Counted from the first letter of the stretch, positions 21,411-33,415 are shown. The stretch: DNA of 64,000 bases from Shinisaurus crocodilurus (GCA_021292165.1 CM037877.1:206378715-206442714), one strand, 5' to 3'. Translations and numbers: made by a program. The notes: generated by a model from the letters alone, not told the origin.

Positions 21411-21894
21411 CATATGAACTGGAGCAAGACACAGGGACAGTTATTCAGCTGGTGTAAAATTGGTGTCGCTCTGGTACAGTCTTGTTATTTCACACTAACA
21501 GATTTGAGTCACAATACAACATCTATTCTCATTACATGATGAGAGACAGCCCAGAAAAACAATACATTCTTGATGCAGCCTGAGACACAGTTCTCACAAA
21601 CAGTAAATGAGGTGGCAAACCTGTACCTGTGTTGAAGCCAGGATACCTCCAGGACTGCCTGCTTCCATATGGGTCAGTCTGCACTTTGTATTTGTAGCTT
21701 GGGGCCCTAGTCTACTTCTCACCACCAAGTCAGGTTAGGTTGGTGGGAACACAAAGCAGGGCTTTTTCTGGGGTGGTTCCCCACTTATGGAAATCTCCTC
21801 CCAGAGGGATTAGATTTGCTCCTTCACTGCTTGTCTGTTGTGAATAGTGAAGACGTTCTTATTTGACTCAGCTTTTCATGACTGTTAGAATTAG

Positions 21895-23155
21895 GGGTGT
21901 GCACCAACCACAAGGTTTGGGTTGGACCCCAATTTGGTGATTCAAAAAACAGCCTGGTTTGTCTCCAAGCAATCTGGAGGCCCCCTGATTTGACTTGGGA
22001 GGGGCAAATCTGAGTATCGACTGGAAATTGGAAGGCTCATGCCTCCCCCTGACTATCATTGGAAATCAACAAATGTCTACAACTTTTTTACTGTTTGACA
22101 GAATTAGTTGAAATTTCAGGCATTGTATCCACTTGTGAGGGAATGACACCTGCCAAATGTCAGACAAATGTCACCACCAGCAGCCATTCCAGCAGGCTGA
22201 GAGGAGGAGGAGGGAGAAGAGAGGGAGCGCAGGGCCATTCCATCCAGCCTCTGCCAGGAGTATTCATTAATATTCCCCCTTCTTCCCTCCCCATTCCTTT
22301 TTCCTTGTGTGTCGTGTCTTTTTAGATTGTAAGCCTGCGGGCAGGGACTGTCTTGTTAATTGCTGTAAACTGCCCAGAGAGCTTCAGCTATTGGGCGGTA
22401 TAAAAATGAAATAAATAAATAAATAAATAAATAGGGGCAGGGCTTTTTTTGTGTGCGCTAGATTCTTTTAACTTTTGGGTTGTTTTTTTTTTTAGGTGGA
22501 CTGTCTGAAACCTTTTTTTTTTTTTAATTTCTGGGCAGAATTTAATGCCATTTGCAGAAATAATTCCACTTCTATGGGGATTGAGCTTGCCAAGTTTCAG
22601 ACGAATAGGTGTAGGTGTTTTTGTGCAAGAGCAGCCTTTACACTGTGGAGGATTGAAAAGAAAAAAGGATCTGCTTATGCCCCCCGCCCCAATTCTTTGT
22701 GGGCAATTGTTATAAAAATGGCATACAGCATAGAGGTGGCCCTAGCTAAGAAACCTGCAACATCTTGGAGATGGTGTCCTTCGATATATTACTTCAGCAT
22801 CCCTGCTTCAAAGCAACAGGATTGGAGAGTCCTGTTAAAACCTTCCACTGTGAGTAGAAGCTGAAGCTTTTAGTCACAAAGCAAGACCCCTTAATCCTCT
22901 CCCTCTCCCCTCTCCCCACCCTGGCAGTATCCTTACATGGACACCTTGAAGAGAAACGTATCCATTTTAGTAGACACACTGCCTGGGTCTCTGGGTCCCT
23001 CCAAATCCAAATTACTAATGAAGCTTCAGCAAGGTTCGGAATTGGATTTGATCTGCTTTTATGAGCCCCGCTTTGATTCAGACATCTCTCAAATCTTTCG
23101 GAGTCAACCATATTCAGTTCGGAATTTGTGATTCGGCCAAATCCGATGCACACCC
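21895..23155. mobile_element. 1.26-kb DNA element with GGGTGTGCA termini (TSD ATTAG)
   Basis: It begins 'gggtgtgcaccaaccac' and ends 'aatccgatgcacaccc', which are inverted copies. ATTAG flanks both sides (21890-21894 and 23156-23160). The inner terminal parts share a 'ggcc/aaat/ccga' theme. No transposase frame is visible. The middle holds an L2-type tail at 22275-22433 and T-rich stretches, so part of the length is due to later insertions. Superfamily not assigned; a 5-bp duplication is unlike the hAT copies nearby. Confidence 0.62.
22275..22433 (+). mobile_element. L2-like 3' tail ending in (AAAT)n
   Basis: 'gattgtaagcctgcgggcag', 'ctgtaaactgcccagagagc' and 'ttgggcggtataaaaatg', then seven or so AAAT units. 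This is the classical 3' end of L2-type LINEs and their SINEs. Nested in the element at 21895. Confidence 0.8.
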
Positions 23156-23267
23156 ATTAGTGAGAACGTTGCTATGTACTGTACTCTTCTGTTTTAAGTT
23201 TTACACATTTTGTGGGGGTTTACAAGCATTTTAAAAATGTATTGTACACCTCCATGAGAGTCTATTG

Positions 23268-23403
23268 CAAGAATAGGCAACCCGGCACCATCCAAATGTT
23301 TTGGACTACAACTCCCATAATCCCTTACCATTGGCCATGGTGACTGGGGCTGCTGGGAATTGTAGTCCAAAGCATCTGGAAGGCACTAGGTTACCTACAC
23401 CTG
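23268..23403. mobile_element. Fold-back hAT MITE, 'ctacaactccc' family (TSD GTCTRTTG)
   Basis: The left end 'caagaataggcaacccggca' and right end 'aggttacctacacctg' are inverted. Flanks are GTCTATTG (23260-23267) and GTCTGTTG (23404-23411), 7 of 8 identical. The arms hold 'ttggactacaactcccat' and its complement 'gctgggaattgtagtccaaa'. This is a second MITE family, distinct in termini from the copy at 5605. Confidence 0.85.
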
Positions 23404-23426
23404 GTCTGTTGACTGAAAAGTGGTAT

Positions 23427-23812
23427 TTTATTTATTTTTATTTATTTAATCATTTATTCATTCATTTTCTATACCACCCAATAGCTGAAGCTCTCTGGGC
23501 AGTGTACAACAGTAAAAAACAACAACAGTAAAATACAGTTAAAAATATAAATAATAAAACATGAAATTTTAAAAACCAATTTTAAAATATCTCTAAAGCA
23601 AGTTAATAAAACATGACTGCAAAAATAGTTTACCACCCACCATATACCACTTAATTACTAAAAGCCTCAACGTAGAGGGCAGTCTTAACCTGTTGCCGAA
23701 AAGATAATAGAGTTGGCGCCAGGCGGGCCTCGGGGGGAGCTTGTTCCATAATTGGGGGGCTACCACAGAAAAGGCCCTCCCCCTTGTCACTGCCCTCTGA
23801 GCCTCACGTGGA
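23427..23812 (-). mobile_element. L2-like LINE 3' fragment, minus strand
   Basis: The left edge is an (ATTT)n tail then 'ctataccacccaatagctga' and 'agctctctgggcagtgtaca', the reverse complement of the 3' end seen at 22275. Further right the minus strand encodes 'GRAFSVVAPQLWNKLP', the conserved C-terminal block of L2-group ORF2. The frame is decayed outside that block. Confidence 0.8.
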
Positions 23813-24070
23813 AATAATAAATAATAAAGAACAATACTACATTAGTCCTCCTGCTCCTTACAGTGGCATGGGAATAGAAGCAGGAAGCTGGGAATCCTGG
23901 GATGCTTTTGCCCTCCCTTATCTCTTCCAGTTCTGGCTCCCTTATGAACACACCCATATTGCACATGTGTTTGTGCAGATCCATGTCTATCACATTCTTG
24001 GCACAAACTTTACATGTTTGGATACACATGTTTAAATGTGCACCTAAAATTTTTGATGTATGGAAACAGG

Positions 24071-24308
24071 CTTATTTATTTATTTACATTTATATCCCAC
24101 CTTTTTTCCTCTTGCAAGGAGCCCAAATTGGCTTACATGGCCCTCCTCCTCTCCATTTTATCCTCACAACAACCCTGTGAGGTAGGTTAGGCTGAGAGTC
24201 AGTGACTGGCTCAAAGTCACCCAGTGAGCTTCATGGCCGAGCGGGGACTAGAACCTGGGTCTTCCTGGTCCTAGTCCAACAGTCTAACTGCTACACTGGT
24301 TCTCTATG
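24071..24308 (-). mobile_element. tRNA-derived SINE, minus strand
   Basis: Reading the minus strand: a tRNA-like head with box-A-type 'tgtagcagttagactgttgg', box-B 'ggttctagtcccc', then 'ctcggccatgaagctcac', a body with 'tgactctcagcctaacctac', 'cacagggttgttgtgaggat', and a (AAAT)n tail at the left edge. The same family is present in plus orientation at 27355 and 55635. Confidence 0.88.
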
Positions 24309-24388
24309 GCAGTGAATCATTGACTGCTTTCGCTGGGGTAGTCACTTTGGTGTCAGTTGAAAAGTTGTATAATTTGGGGACTCTAACC

Positions 24389-24476
24389 ATGCAATCCTAT
24401 GCCCGCTGACTCAGAAGTAAATCCCAACAAGTTCAATGAAGCTTACTGCCATGTAGGTGGGTATAGGATTGCAGCT
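24389..24476. repeat. 'caatcctatgca' interspersed repeat
   Basis: 'gcaatcctatgcccgctgac', 'tcagaagtaaatccc', and inverted 'gtataggattgcagc' at the right end, giving a weak hairpin. Confidence 0.6.
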
Positions 24477-24934
24477 ATCAAAGATCTTAAGCCCAACTAT
24501 TGTAGGCATGATTGTGTACCTGTAAACAAGAATAAGAGAGTCTTGTTCCCAATTAACAGCCTGCATTGAAAGATATAGGAAAGCATTGTGAAAGGGAGTG
24601 TTGCTGCTCCCACATTTCAGATGCTGTGTCTGTCTGTGGCGATGCATTCCTGAGAAGCTGCTTAGCAAGCACACAATTTAGCTTTCAGCATGCCACTGCT
24701 AACTTTCATTTTGGGTAGTTTAGGATGGTGTGGGGGCAACACTGAATCATGCACACGCCAGCAGGCTGACGCAACCACTTCACCATGTGCCGATGTGACT
24801 GTAAGTACAGGGTGGCTTTCTCCTATGGCTTCCAGGGACTGAATGGTCAGGAGAATAGGCCCTGAGACATACAAAACCTCTTCATATTTGATGAGGTTGC
24901 CTCCGTCTTGCCAATTAAAGCTCATGCCTGCAAT

Positions 24935-25000
24935 ACATTTGTTAAGGTGCCACAGGAATGTTGTTTTTGTTGCAATAGACTAACATGGCTATTCTTATGG
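24935..25000 (+). mobile_element. Retroelement 3' end fragment
   Basis: 'ttaaggtgccacaggaatgt' and 'gcaatagactaacatggcta' match the 3' end also present at 45195. Short and diverged. Confidence 0.5.
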
Positions 25001-25149
25001 AACAAAGCACCTGCATGACTTGTGCCAGGCATGCACTGTAGAATAAAAAAATTGGAACCAAGTTTCCCAAGCAAAATCTAGTGCTATCATGCTTTCATCC
25101 ATGATTTTTGCAGGGTTGGTGGGTTTTGTTTTGTTTTTTTGTTGTTTTT

Positions 25150-25232
25150 TTACTACACAGACGTACTATGTACTAAATGTACCATGTACTGAATGGACAT
25201 AGTACTAATGTACTATGTAATACATGTTGCAA
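25150..25232. repeat. Imperfect TGTACTA-type repeats
   Basis: 'acgtactatgtactaaatgt', 'accatgtactgaatgg' and 'gtactaatgtactatgtaat' are irregular reiterations of a ~10-bp motif that can also pair with itself. Confidence 0.6.
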
Positions 25233-25239
25233 TCACTTT

Positions 25240-26085
25240 AGTGTCCTTGGTATGCTAGGACATGAATGGCTCATCGTGGTTTTTCCAAGATTATGCAAAT
25301 ATGGAAGGGAAGGGTGCAGATGCAAGGAGAGAAGTGGAAACAAAACTAAGGAATCCTTGTTCCACAGTTCCCTTATCATTCTGTTGAGCCAGGGTTAACT
25401 GGAAGCGGTGGGGTAGGTGGCCCCTTCAATTGTCTCATCCAAGGGATGGGTTTTAGAGAGCCAGCGAACTAAGCTCTCACTCGGTTTGTGCCCACGAGCC
25501 GTGCAAAATGAAGAGAGAGCAAGGTTCCGTTTGGAAGAGGCTTCACAAAAACTCAGTGAATTGTTAAGATCATCTGTGCTCACCTTTCCCAATAGCTGTT
25601 TCAGAACATTTACTGCTTTGTGTGCCGCATTAAAGAGGCATCTGCTGCGGAAATCCCATCAGCCTGCACTTGACTTTCAGCAACAGTTAATGACCAAACT
25701 TCAAGAAGAGAAGTACCTGAAACTTCACACTGCCGGCTAAGCCAGACCTCCACTCTAGTCTCACTGTGGAGCGAATCACTCTGTCGTGGGCTGCTGTGTC
25801 ACTCTGCACTCGTAGGGCAAAGAGGCCCTTCACATCTGAAGGCACATAGCCTCAGTGAATCAAAGCAAAGTCCCCTGCAGATTAATTAAATGGAAACTTG
25901 TCGTGTTTTTAAGGCAAGAAATTGTTGCATTGCAATGGACCCAAATACAGCTTGAAAGCAGTTAGTCTAGTTCTTAATCTGAACTGATGCACACTAGAAA
26001 TGGCCCTTGGAATGAGTTTCAGAGGTAATATCAAGTCTAGAAATCAGAATCTCCCAGTTTATGTATTTAGAATTACTTTGTACCT
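25240..26085. other. Unassigned sequence
   Basis: A 107-codon plus-strand frame at 25417-25740 contains 'ARFRLEEASQKLSELLRSS', which looks helix-prone but which I cannot place. 25,840-25,960 has 'gattaattaaatgg' and could be conserved non-coding. Confidence 0.3.
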
Positions 26086-26089
26086 GTAG

Positions 26090-26330
26090 TGCTGCCAGGT
26101 GAGCAATCGCCCTGCCTGATTCACAGAATGTTATGGGGTAGGTGGGTGTTTTTCTAAATGATGTTGTCTTCAGTTTGTGATCTACCAGTGTTTTCCCACA
26201 GCTTCCTCCATCTTTTTTTCTTTCCATTTAAAAAAAAATCCATTAAAGAGGAAAAGGCGGAATAGCTGCACAATGTCTTTTAATTGATAGCACTAGCAGC
26301 CCTCTGTCTGGAAGTACTCCTGGACAGAAT
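26090..26330. mobile_element. Harbinger-like MITE
   Basis: Body blocks are 'gcaatcgccctgcctgattc', 'gatctaccagtgttttccca', 'cattaaagaggaaaaggcgg' and 'gatagcactagcagccctc', with the right end 'tgtctggaagtactcc'. The left end is lost. Confidence 0.65.
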
Positions 26331-26339
26331 CTCTGAGAA

Positions 26340-27045
26340 CGTGGGCTGCGTTATCTGGCCTCCTAACTGAGTGCCCCAAATTGTTTCAGAGTTCAGGCAG
26401 GCTGGGGGCCCAACTTCTTTACTTTTTTCTTTTTCACAAATTAAACTCTGAGATAATCTGTGGCAATGCCTCATGTTGACAAAGCCATGCCTTCTCAGAT
26501 AAATCGTTCTTACATTGGTACCTTAGGAACCAGGAAAATGTTGTGTGTTTTTTAAACAATGAGATATTTTGCAGCTGAAGAAATAGAGAAATGGACTGAT
26601 ATGCCTTGATCTGCCCATATTTGTACATTCCTACTGAGTTGAGTTGCAGCCAAATATTTGAAGCAGTCTGAATATTTCCAGATATTTTTGGAATTTCATT
26701 TGCAAATGTGGATCTCGTTCATAAAGTTAAATATATATATATATATATTTGGCAACAGGATTGTTGATTCCCCCACCACAACCATTTTAATCAATATTCA
26801 TTTATCACATATTTTATATTTAAAATTAATGTAGCCCACCAGCCCAGCTATAGCTCAAGCACAGAAAGAATGTTTTAACTCTCTTGTGGGTTTTAAATGG
26901 ATCATCATGCCTGCTTTCGCTGTCTATATTTTTAGATTACTGGCCTATTGTTATAGGCCACAAACTATCACAGAGTTAACCATGTTTCAAAGGCCATTGA
27001 AATCAGTGGGTTTAAGCACATTTAGTTGTTATGGTCTTGGTATAT
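26340..27045. other. Unassigned AT-rich sequence
   Basis: Includes an (AT)n run at 26730-26748. No gene or repeat recognised. Confidence 0.35.
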
Positions 27046-27055
27046 ATCAAAGGTG

Positions 27056-27345
27056 TTGAACCTCTCTCAGCCTGAGGACCAAATTCCATTCCAGAGAAGC
27101 TCTCGGGGGCCGCATTCCAGTGATGGACAGGGCTGAAGGCAAAGGGCCAGGGTCAAGATACCAAGAATAGCAACATATTTTAGTTTAAAGGTCTTATTGC
27201 CAGTAACTAAGTCTTAGGAGAGCCAGGACACCGCCAAACGACTGGTAGTTGGGGGAAAGGTGGTGGCACCAGGGGAAGGGGGCATGGATTCTGGAGGGCT
27301 GGATTGAGACCCCAGGTGGGACAGATTTGGCCTTAAACCAATGAA
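27056..27345 (+). mobile_element. Non-autonomous DNA element, copy 1
   Basis: Starts with 'ttgaacctctctcagcctga' and shares 'ccaaattccattccagagaa', 'cagggctgaaggcaaa', 'ccagtaactaagtcttagga' and 'ctggtagttgggggaaag' with the copy at 45428. Its end 'ccaggtgggacagatttggc' is inverted relative to the 'ccaaattcc' start, as in hAT elements. No coding region. Confidence 0.65.
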
Positions 27346-27354
27346 ACCAATAAT

Positions 27355-27575
27355 ACCAGTGTGGCATAGTGGTGAGAGTGTTGGACCAGGACTCAAGAGA
27401 TTCGGGTTCTAGTCCCCACTCGGCCATGAAGCTCACTTGGGTGACTTTGGGCCAGTCACTGACTCTCATCCTAACCTACTTCACAGGGTTGTTGTGAGGA
27501 TAAAATGGGGAGGAGGAGGATTATGTAAGCAGCCTTGGGTTCCTTGCAGGAAAAAAGGTGGGATATAAACATACA
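27355..27575 (+). mobile_element. tRNA-derived SINE, plus strand
   Basis: 'accagtgtggcatagtggtg' (box A region), 'gggttctagtccccactcgg' (box B), then 'gaagctcacttgggtgactt', 'tgggccagtcactgactctc', 'cagggttgttgtgaggataa', and a tail running into the ATAC/ATTT repeats. Sits immediately after the DNA element at 27056. Confidence 0.88.
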
Positions 27576-27625
27576 TACATACGTATTATTTATTTATACA
27601 TACATACATACATACATACATAAAA
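27570..27625. repeat. (ATAC)n microsatellite
   Basis: Two blocks of four to seven ATAC units split by 'gtattatttattta', grown from the SINE tail. Confidence 0.85.
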
Positions 27626-28139
27626 TACTGTCGCTTAGGAATGGCTGGTTGTTGTCGCATGCTATGGGCCATGCAAGGATGAAGGAACTGTGACAGCTGC
27701 TTTGCTGTGTGAGGAATTTGCTTTCCCATAGTTTCCCCCCCAGGAGGGTTTTTAGCTGGGCATTTCCTACAGAGCTGCAGACGACAGCCATTACAGGGAA
27801 CAGCGTGCCAAATGGGTACAGGTGATGTTTTGTGCTTTGCTGCTTGCGGAGCATTGTCTTTGGGACAGCATTGCCAGTGTGTTCAAGGGCCAAAGGAAAT
27901 CACACAGGTAGTCCTACCCCCTAAAAAGGGGAGAAAGCCTCCTTGAACACCCAGCTCTGTTGACTGGCCACCTGGAATATAGAAGTCTTTATAGAACCCA
28001 ACTTTCCCAGGATGTATGCAATTGCAAGTGGGGCATGGGGAAAAGTGGATTGCATGAGGATGGGTCTGTGAAAGGCTGTAAAGAGAAGATAGAAAGCCTA
28101 GCCAGGCCTAGTGTGTGTTGAGGGTCCCAGGGCAGAAGT

Positions 28140-28830
28140 TAGGGTGGCCACTTATGAATCGCCAAAAAAGAGGACACTGATCTGCATATCTTAACTTATA
28201 TGTGCAGATGTAGATTTAGAAATAATTATTAAAATTTCAATGGAGTGCATCTCAGCATAGTGTGGAAGCATATGACCAGGTGACCTGTGTGTCTGCCTGT
28301 TCAGGTGCTAACTCTTGATGGGCAACTATTCTTATCAACATATATGATAGTCTACTGCAGCAGGAATGGTTAAAATATTGCTTTGCAGTATCATAGAGAA
28401 ATAGACCCGTGGCTGGTCAGAGTAGACAACACTGGACTTAAATGCTCCAAGTTTGCATGGGCCCTTAGCATGCCACCACCACCACCACCACCACCCCGCT
28501 CCGCTACGGGTGAGGGTCAGCCCCAGCTCCTCGCTCCCACCCTCCTGCCCCTCCATCCTACACAATTCTACCAGCAGACAGGCATGTAGGGGGCAGAGGA
28601 AGAGGATGTGGTGCTGACGGAGGAAATGGAAGCGGTGTCGCAGCTGTGGGGGAGGCCGGAGGGGGCAGTTCTGAGGAGACAGCACTGGGCCCTCAGTCGC
28701 TGCCCAGTCATGCTTCCTGGTGCTGCCTGCCCGGGACCAGTGGGTTGTATCTTTGAAACAGAGGATGGTCCTCAGGCGGCCCTTCCAATAGCGGGCTGGA
28801 CTGTTTAAAAGAGGACACATTGCCACCCTG
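28140..28830. mobile_element. Non-autonomous DNA element with AGGGTGGC ends, copy 1
   Basis: The left end 'agggtggccacttatgaatc' and right end 'gaggacacattgccaccctg' are inverted. Both ends carry 'agaggacac'. Shared with 34795: 'cagatgtagatttagaaata', 'gaccaggtgacctgt' and 'ggcggcccttccaatagcgg' near the right end. A (CCA)n run at 28470-28493 and a foreign-looking middle suggest an internal insertion. No target duplication is evident. Confidence 0.6.
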
Positions 28831-28867
28831 CTGTTTTGAAACAAGTACCGGGGCCCACCCTGCCATT

Positions 28868-28952
28868 AGGCAGAGTGAGGCAATTGTGGGGTTGCCTCAC
28901 TCTGCCTGATTCCCCACAGAACCCCACAGAGTGATTCTGTGGGGTTGCAGCT
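28868..28952. repeat. Two nested hairpins
   Basis: 'aggcagagtgaggcaa'/'ttgcctcactctgcct' pair perfectly around a short loop. 'ccccacagaaccccacagag' pairs with the following 'attctgtggggtt'. Adjacent to the DNA element above. Confidence 0.75.
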
Positions 28953-29599
28953 CCCCAGAGGTTCTTCTTGGGCCTTCCCCCCCCCCCGTGGTTCCCCTCT
29001 GTTAAAGGACAGGACTGCATGTGCCACGTGGCCTGTCCTACGCCCCCTAAATGATCCTGCTGCTCTCAGGTATGATGGCCCCCTCCATCCCATTGCCAGT
29101 ATTCAAGTAAAATTCAACAGCCTATCAAGTCAGCTCCTGTACATGGAACTGGGGAGAGGTGTGCCATCTTGCTCTTTGCCTCAGGCAGCAAAATGTTTTG
29201 GGCTGGCCCTGACAAGCACAGCTACTCCGATCACTCTTTCTCAGCAGGTCAGTGGTTAAATAGATGTCTACCAAGGTATCATATTCTCTCCTCCAAAGAA
29301 GCTGAAACATCGCACCACGGGGGGGACGGGACGGGGGACGTATAGACAGATAGAAAGTCTAGGCCTCTCTGAAAACCTTTGCAGACAGGCCGCAATGGGA
29401 GTGAGCGACTGGGCGATCAGCACTTTTGAAGCACATAACTTTATAGTAGTATCTAAATGGGAACTAAGTCCTTGAAAACTGATCTTGAGCCCTTTTGAAA
29501 CCCTGTTCCGGAATGCTTGGGGACGAGTCCTGGTCTCTGATTCAAAAAGGCACCCAGAGGAGAGGTTTATATTCCTGAATAGAAGCAGAAGAAAGAGAT

Positions 29600-30105
29600 G
29601 GGGGGGAAAAGCCAGCAGTTAGAATTCTTCTTTTTGCCAGCATTGCTGAGTATGAAAGGAAAACCCATGTCCTTTTGTCCCTACACTCGCCCTCTACAGA
29701 TGCACATGCAAAATCTAATTAAAATTTAGCAGAAGAGGGGGGAAAAAACTGACATGGTTTTTTTAGTTAAAAAAAAAAGAGAGAGAGAGAGCAGTGAACG
29801 AAAGAGAGATCTTTAACAAAGGCCATAATATTAACGGGGCCGATTCGTCAGCCGCTACCTGATAATATAGAGTTGGGAAAGCTTTATTAACGTTGGAAGC
29901 CTGGGTTCTTTGTTAATTACGGGCTTTGCTAATGATTTGGAATATTGGCCAGTTCTGGGGGATGTTGATGAATAGAGACCTCGCTAAGATTTATTCCTAA
30001 TTATCTCATTTGTCTCCCTCCATTACTTTTTATGGCTGAAATTTATGGAGCTATTACTGGGGACATCGCTTCAGCTCAGAGATGATTTGGGAGAAGAGAG
30101 ATATT
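29600..30105. other. Candidate conserved non-coding block
   Basis: AT-rich, TE-free for about 500 bp, with many homeodomain-like cores: 'gttaattacgg', 'aatctaattaaaat', 'tcctaattatctc', 'ggctttgctaatgattt'. The sharp-edged, low-repeat texture is what long-range developmental enhancers look like in vertebrate gene deserts. Conservation could not be tested here. Confidence 0.35.
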
Positions 30106-30106
30106 T

Positions 30107-30143
30107 AATAATAATAACAATAATAATAATAATAATAATAATG
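30107..30143. repeat. (AAT)n microsatellite
   Basis: About twelve AAT/ATA units with one interruption. Confidence 0.9.
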
Positions 30144-30149
30144 CCAGAT

Positions 30150-31850
30150 TAATAGGTAACCGATTACGCTGCGATAGGCAGAAGGGTCTTTCGTCGGCTC
30201 CCTGCCCCCGCATCCTGATCTCCCCCAGCCTCATTGTGCCTTGGCTCCTGTTTAAGAAGAAGTCATGTCCTTGCCAAGAAGGCAGAGGGGATGTTGAAAG
30301 AGCAGTTTGGAAATTCCTTTTGGCACTTGCTCAAGTCCCCTCTATGTCCCTTTGGCTTATTCGTTCCAAAGAAGACAGAGGAAATCCATCATACTTTTAA
30401 TATTTTGCCTCCTCCACCCCCACAGCTGCCCACCTCCTTTATTTATGCTCCCCACCAATCTCATCACTTGGAGGCAGCCTGCTTTTGTACGCTTCTGTTG
30501 GTGGGTCGGATGAACACCTCTATGGGGTGGTGGTGGAAATGCCAGAAATGCCAGGAGAAGAATGCTGTTTAGAACAGAAGCTTTCATTGCCCATTGACGT
30601 CCCTAGAGATATACACTAACTCTCTCCCCCACACACATCATAGGAATAATCATGGAATGGTAGGTTCCTTAAAGTTTGCTTCTCTGCAGTTAACTCATGG
30701 GTAGGGATTTACAAGGATCATCGTCTTAGGAACACCACATGTTGTGAGCAGCCAGTGTGCATACTGGATCAGCTTCAAAAATCAAGTATGTGCAATGCAT
30801 GTTAGCGCAAGGGATTCAGTGTTGAATAAATCACAGAGCCGGAATTTCCATGGGGACTGCACTGCAAGGTGTCAGCAAAAAAGACATCTTGCAGTGGGGA
30901 GACACAGCCATATGAATCCTGCCCAGCGTTAGAGTTGATATTCGTTTGCCGCATTCACCCAGGTTGATGATGCACACTTATCATCTGGCCCTTATGATGC
31001 ATTATTATAATGGAATGCAAGAAGCCTTGAGATGTTAGATATTTTCTGACTGCATCTGTTTAGTCTGCAAATTTATAAAAATGGGATGTTGCTTCCCACA
31101 CATTCCAGGGAACAGCCTCCAGTGGAGGCTAATTCATACAATACCATTAGTATCTCGAGAATGTGAGTCGAGTGGACCTGAGTAAGCTCAGCAGAAACAC
31201 TCGCGCCACTGCTGCAGTTCAAGCCCAGCCTCCACCTCAGCCCAAATGTGCAGTGCCCAGTGCGTTCCACACAGGCCCGCTATCTTTGGGAAGCCTCAGG
31301 GTGCCGAGTTGCAACAACCTGAGCAATTGCTTCACCATATGCTGAAGCGCATGCCCCCAGCACACATTCTCAGCATACCGGCTGGGTTGGGCCTGCCCCT
31401 GCCCCTGGCTCTCATCTTCTCATGAGACATGGGCACTGCCATGTGTGAAACAAACAGAAACAAGCACCTAACAATCCCTTTCTGTCACCGGGCTTCTCTC
31501 TCATTTTGAATGGGCATATTTTCACAATCTCACTTGCCTTTAAGGTTGGGCAGAGTAGAGGGAGATTTTCAAGTCCCCTCCCCTACAACCTTGATGCAGC
31601 TAAAATCGCTGTCCCCAAGCTGCAGCGTGGGGACAGCAGTCTTTTCCCCACCGCCTGGTCTATGGCTGATCAGTTGCACAGCTGGTCAGAACTGGCAGGG
31701 CTCCTGCAGTGAGCTGCACAGAGAGTGCCCTGCAGGTTGCCTGCCTGTGCTGTACGGCCATCACCTAGGGAAGAGATGGAGCAGCCTTGTTGAAGTGGGA
31801 AAAAGACTATTTACTCGAGCTTCCTAATTTCTAATTGCAGTCAGTTCCTC
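30150..31850. other. Unassigned sequence
   Basis: The first 100 bp continue the enhancer-like texture of the preceding block. The rest holds no repeat or exon I recognise. Plus-strand open frames of 112 and 105 codons (30234, 31510) lack any domain resemblance. Confidence 0.35.
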
Positions 31851-31855
31851 TAGCC

Positions 31856-32300
31856 CAGTGATGGCGAACCTTTTTGAGCCCGAGTGCCCAAACTGCAACA
31901 CAAAACCAACTTATTTATTTCAAAGTGCCAACACTGCAATTAAACCTAAATACCGAGGTTTTAGTTTTAGAAAAACAACTCATACAGTTGTCCAAACTAA
32001 TTAACATCTTTTGTCTTTAAAGAAAAACACAATAACAGAGCTTTCAATGATACAAACAGTTTTTTGTTGGAAAAAAAAATCAACCCAAAAAATTATTATA
32101 GTACTACATTGTACACATAGCCTGAAGGGAATTTATACAAACTTTTTAAATAATTAGGCACATGTATTTTTGGATAAGGGATTCTCAACTTGTAATAGGA
32201 TTATATGCCAGACTGAAATTGTATGGGGCAAGCTTTACTCCAGGTCCTTTCCCTGCTTCTACAGGTGTCGGATTAGTAAAAGTAAAAGTCAACCTGTACT
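31856..32300 (+). mobile_element. hAT (Charlie-like) 5' terminal fragment
   Basis: Opens with 'cagtgatggcgaaccttttt' followed by 'gagcccgagtgcccaaactg', the characteristic first 40 bp of a widespread hAT family. The following AT-rich 400 bp resembles internal hAT sequence, but no transposase frame survives and the 3' end was not found. The right boundary is a guess. Confidence 0.65.
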
Positions 32301-33059
32301 AGGATGAGCAAGATAAACAAGAAAACTAAACGTGCTTAACACATTTTAAACACTTTATGTCTTGGACTGCAAACACTGCATTAGGTAAAAGTTTGCATTG
32401 GGCATGCTTTTGCACAATTAATGTGATTTTTGCTATTGCATGCATGCTGATAATTTGTCAAACCTGGGCTCATACTCCGTTAGTTTGAGAGCAACACATG
32501 CAGCACTCGGGTCAACTGTTAGGGCTTTGCATCCAAGCCATGCTCTGTGCATCATTCTTCAAAATCTTTTAAATGTGATAACAATGTAGAAAAGAATTCT
32601 GTAACAGGAATTCTAGAATAAAATCATTCTGTTCCACACTGTGAGAAAGAACAAGATCATTCGTGCTCTAGCCCCATACTTGTCAGATTTCAAGCATCCT
32701 CCGCTCTATTCAATTTCACCCCCACTAAGGGAAATGTCTTACAGCAGGGCTACATGAACACGTATTCCTATGTGGATATTCATGCATCCTATCACTGGGC
32801 TTCCCCATGTGGTGCCCATAGGCACGGCACCAGTGTGCCCACAGACACCTCCCTTGGTGCCCGTCAGGCTTCCTGGCCTCCTGATTTTTATTTTTTATTT
32901 TTTTTTTCATTTAAAACATATTTTTAACCGAGAGGCAGGCATGCTGCAAAGTGAAGCCCCAGCCTCCAGCCCTGGAGACATTCCTAGAAAATAAAAATGG
33001 CAAGTGAACGCAGCCCAGCGCTTCATTTTGAAGCGTGCCCAGCTGCCCAGAAAAAAAGA

Positions 33060-33415
33060 AAAAGCTATGTTTAAAAGTATTTTAAAATAGTTCCAACTAG
33101 TGTGGGATATTGCTTTAAATGATAGATTAACATGTAGTATTAAATGTAAAAAGGACAATTAAAGAAAAATAATTTTAAGGATATATGGGGACCATCTTTA
33201 GATTATGTTTTAGTAAAGGGGAAAGGGAGTAAGCCATGTCAAGATATGATGTATTTTTGGAATATAGATTAATAATGGATTATGTGGATAGAATTATTAT
33301 TTTTGGCCCCGTGGTGACAGGTGCACCTTGTAGTTATATGGATTTGTGAGTTTATTTTCTTTTTGTATGTGTGTTCATTTAAAAATGAATTTAAAAAAAA
33401 TAATTAAAAAATTGT
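33060..33415 (+). mobile_element. L1 LINE 3' fragment, plus strand
   Basis: A decayed sense copy of the end of an L1 ORF2 ('agtgtgggatattgctttaa', 'ggggaaagggagtaagccat', 'gtcaagatatgatgta') plus its 3' UTR. The same segment lies inverted at 35205. Frame broken by several stops. Confidence 0.7.

Noticed and set aside
25417..25740. 107-codon plus-strand frame with a helix-like segment
   Set aside because: No recognised family, no good splice sites, and length within chance expectation for 64 kb. Kept only as a remark.
28335..28844. 169-codon minus-strand frame
   Set aside because: Contains a (CCA)n-derived poly-tryptophan stretch and spans two repeat pieces.
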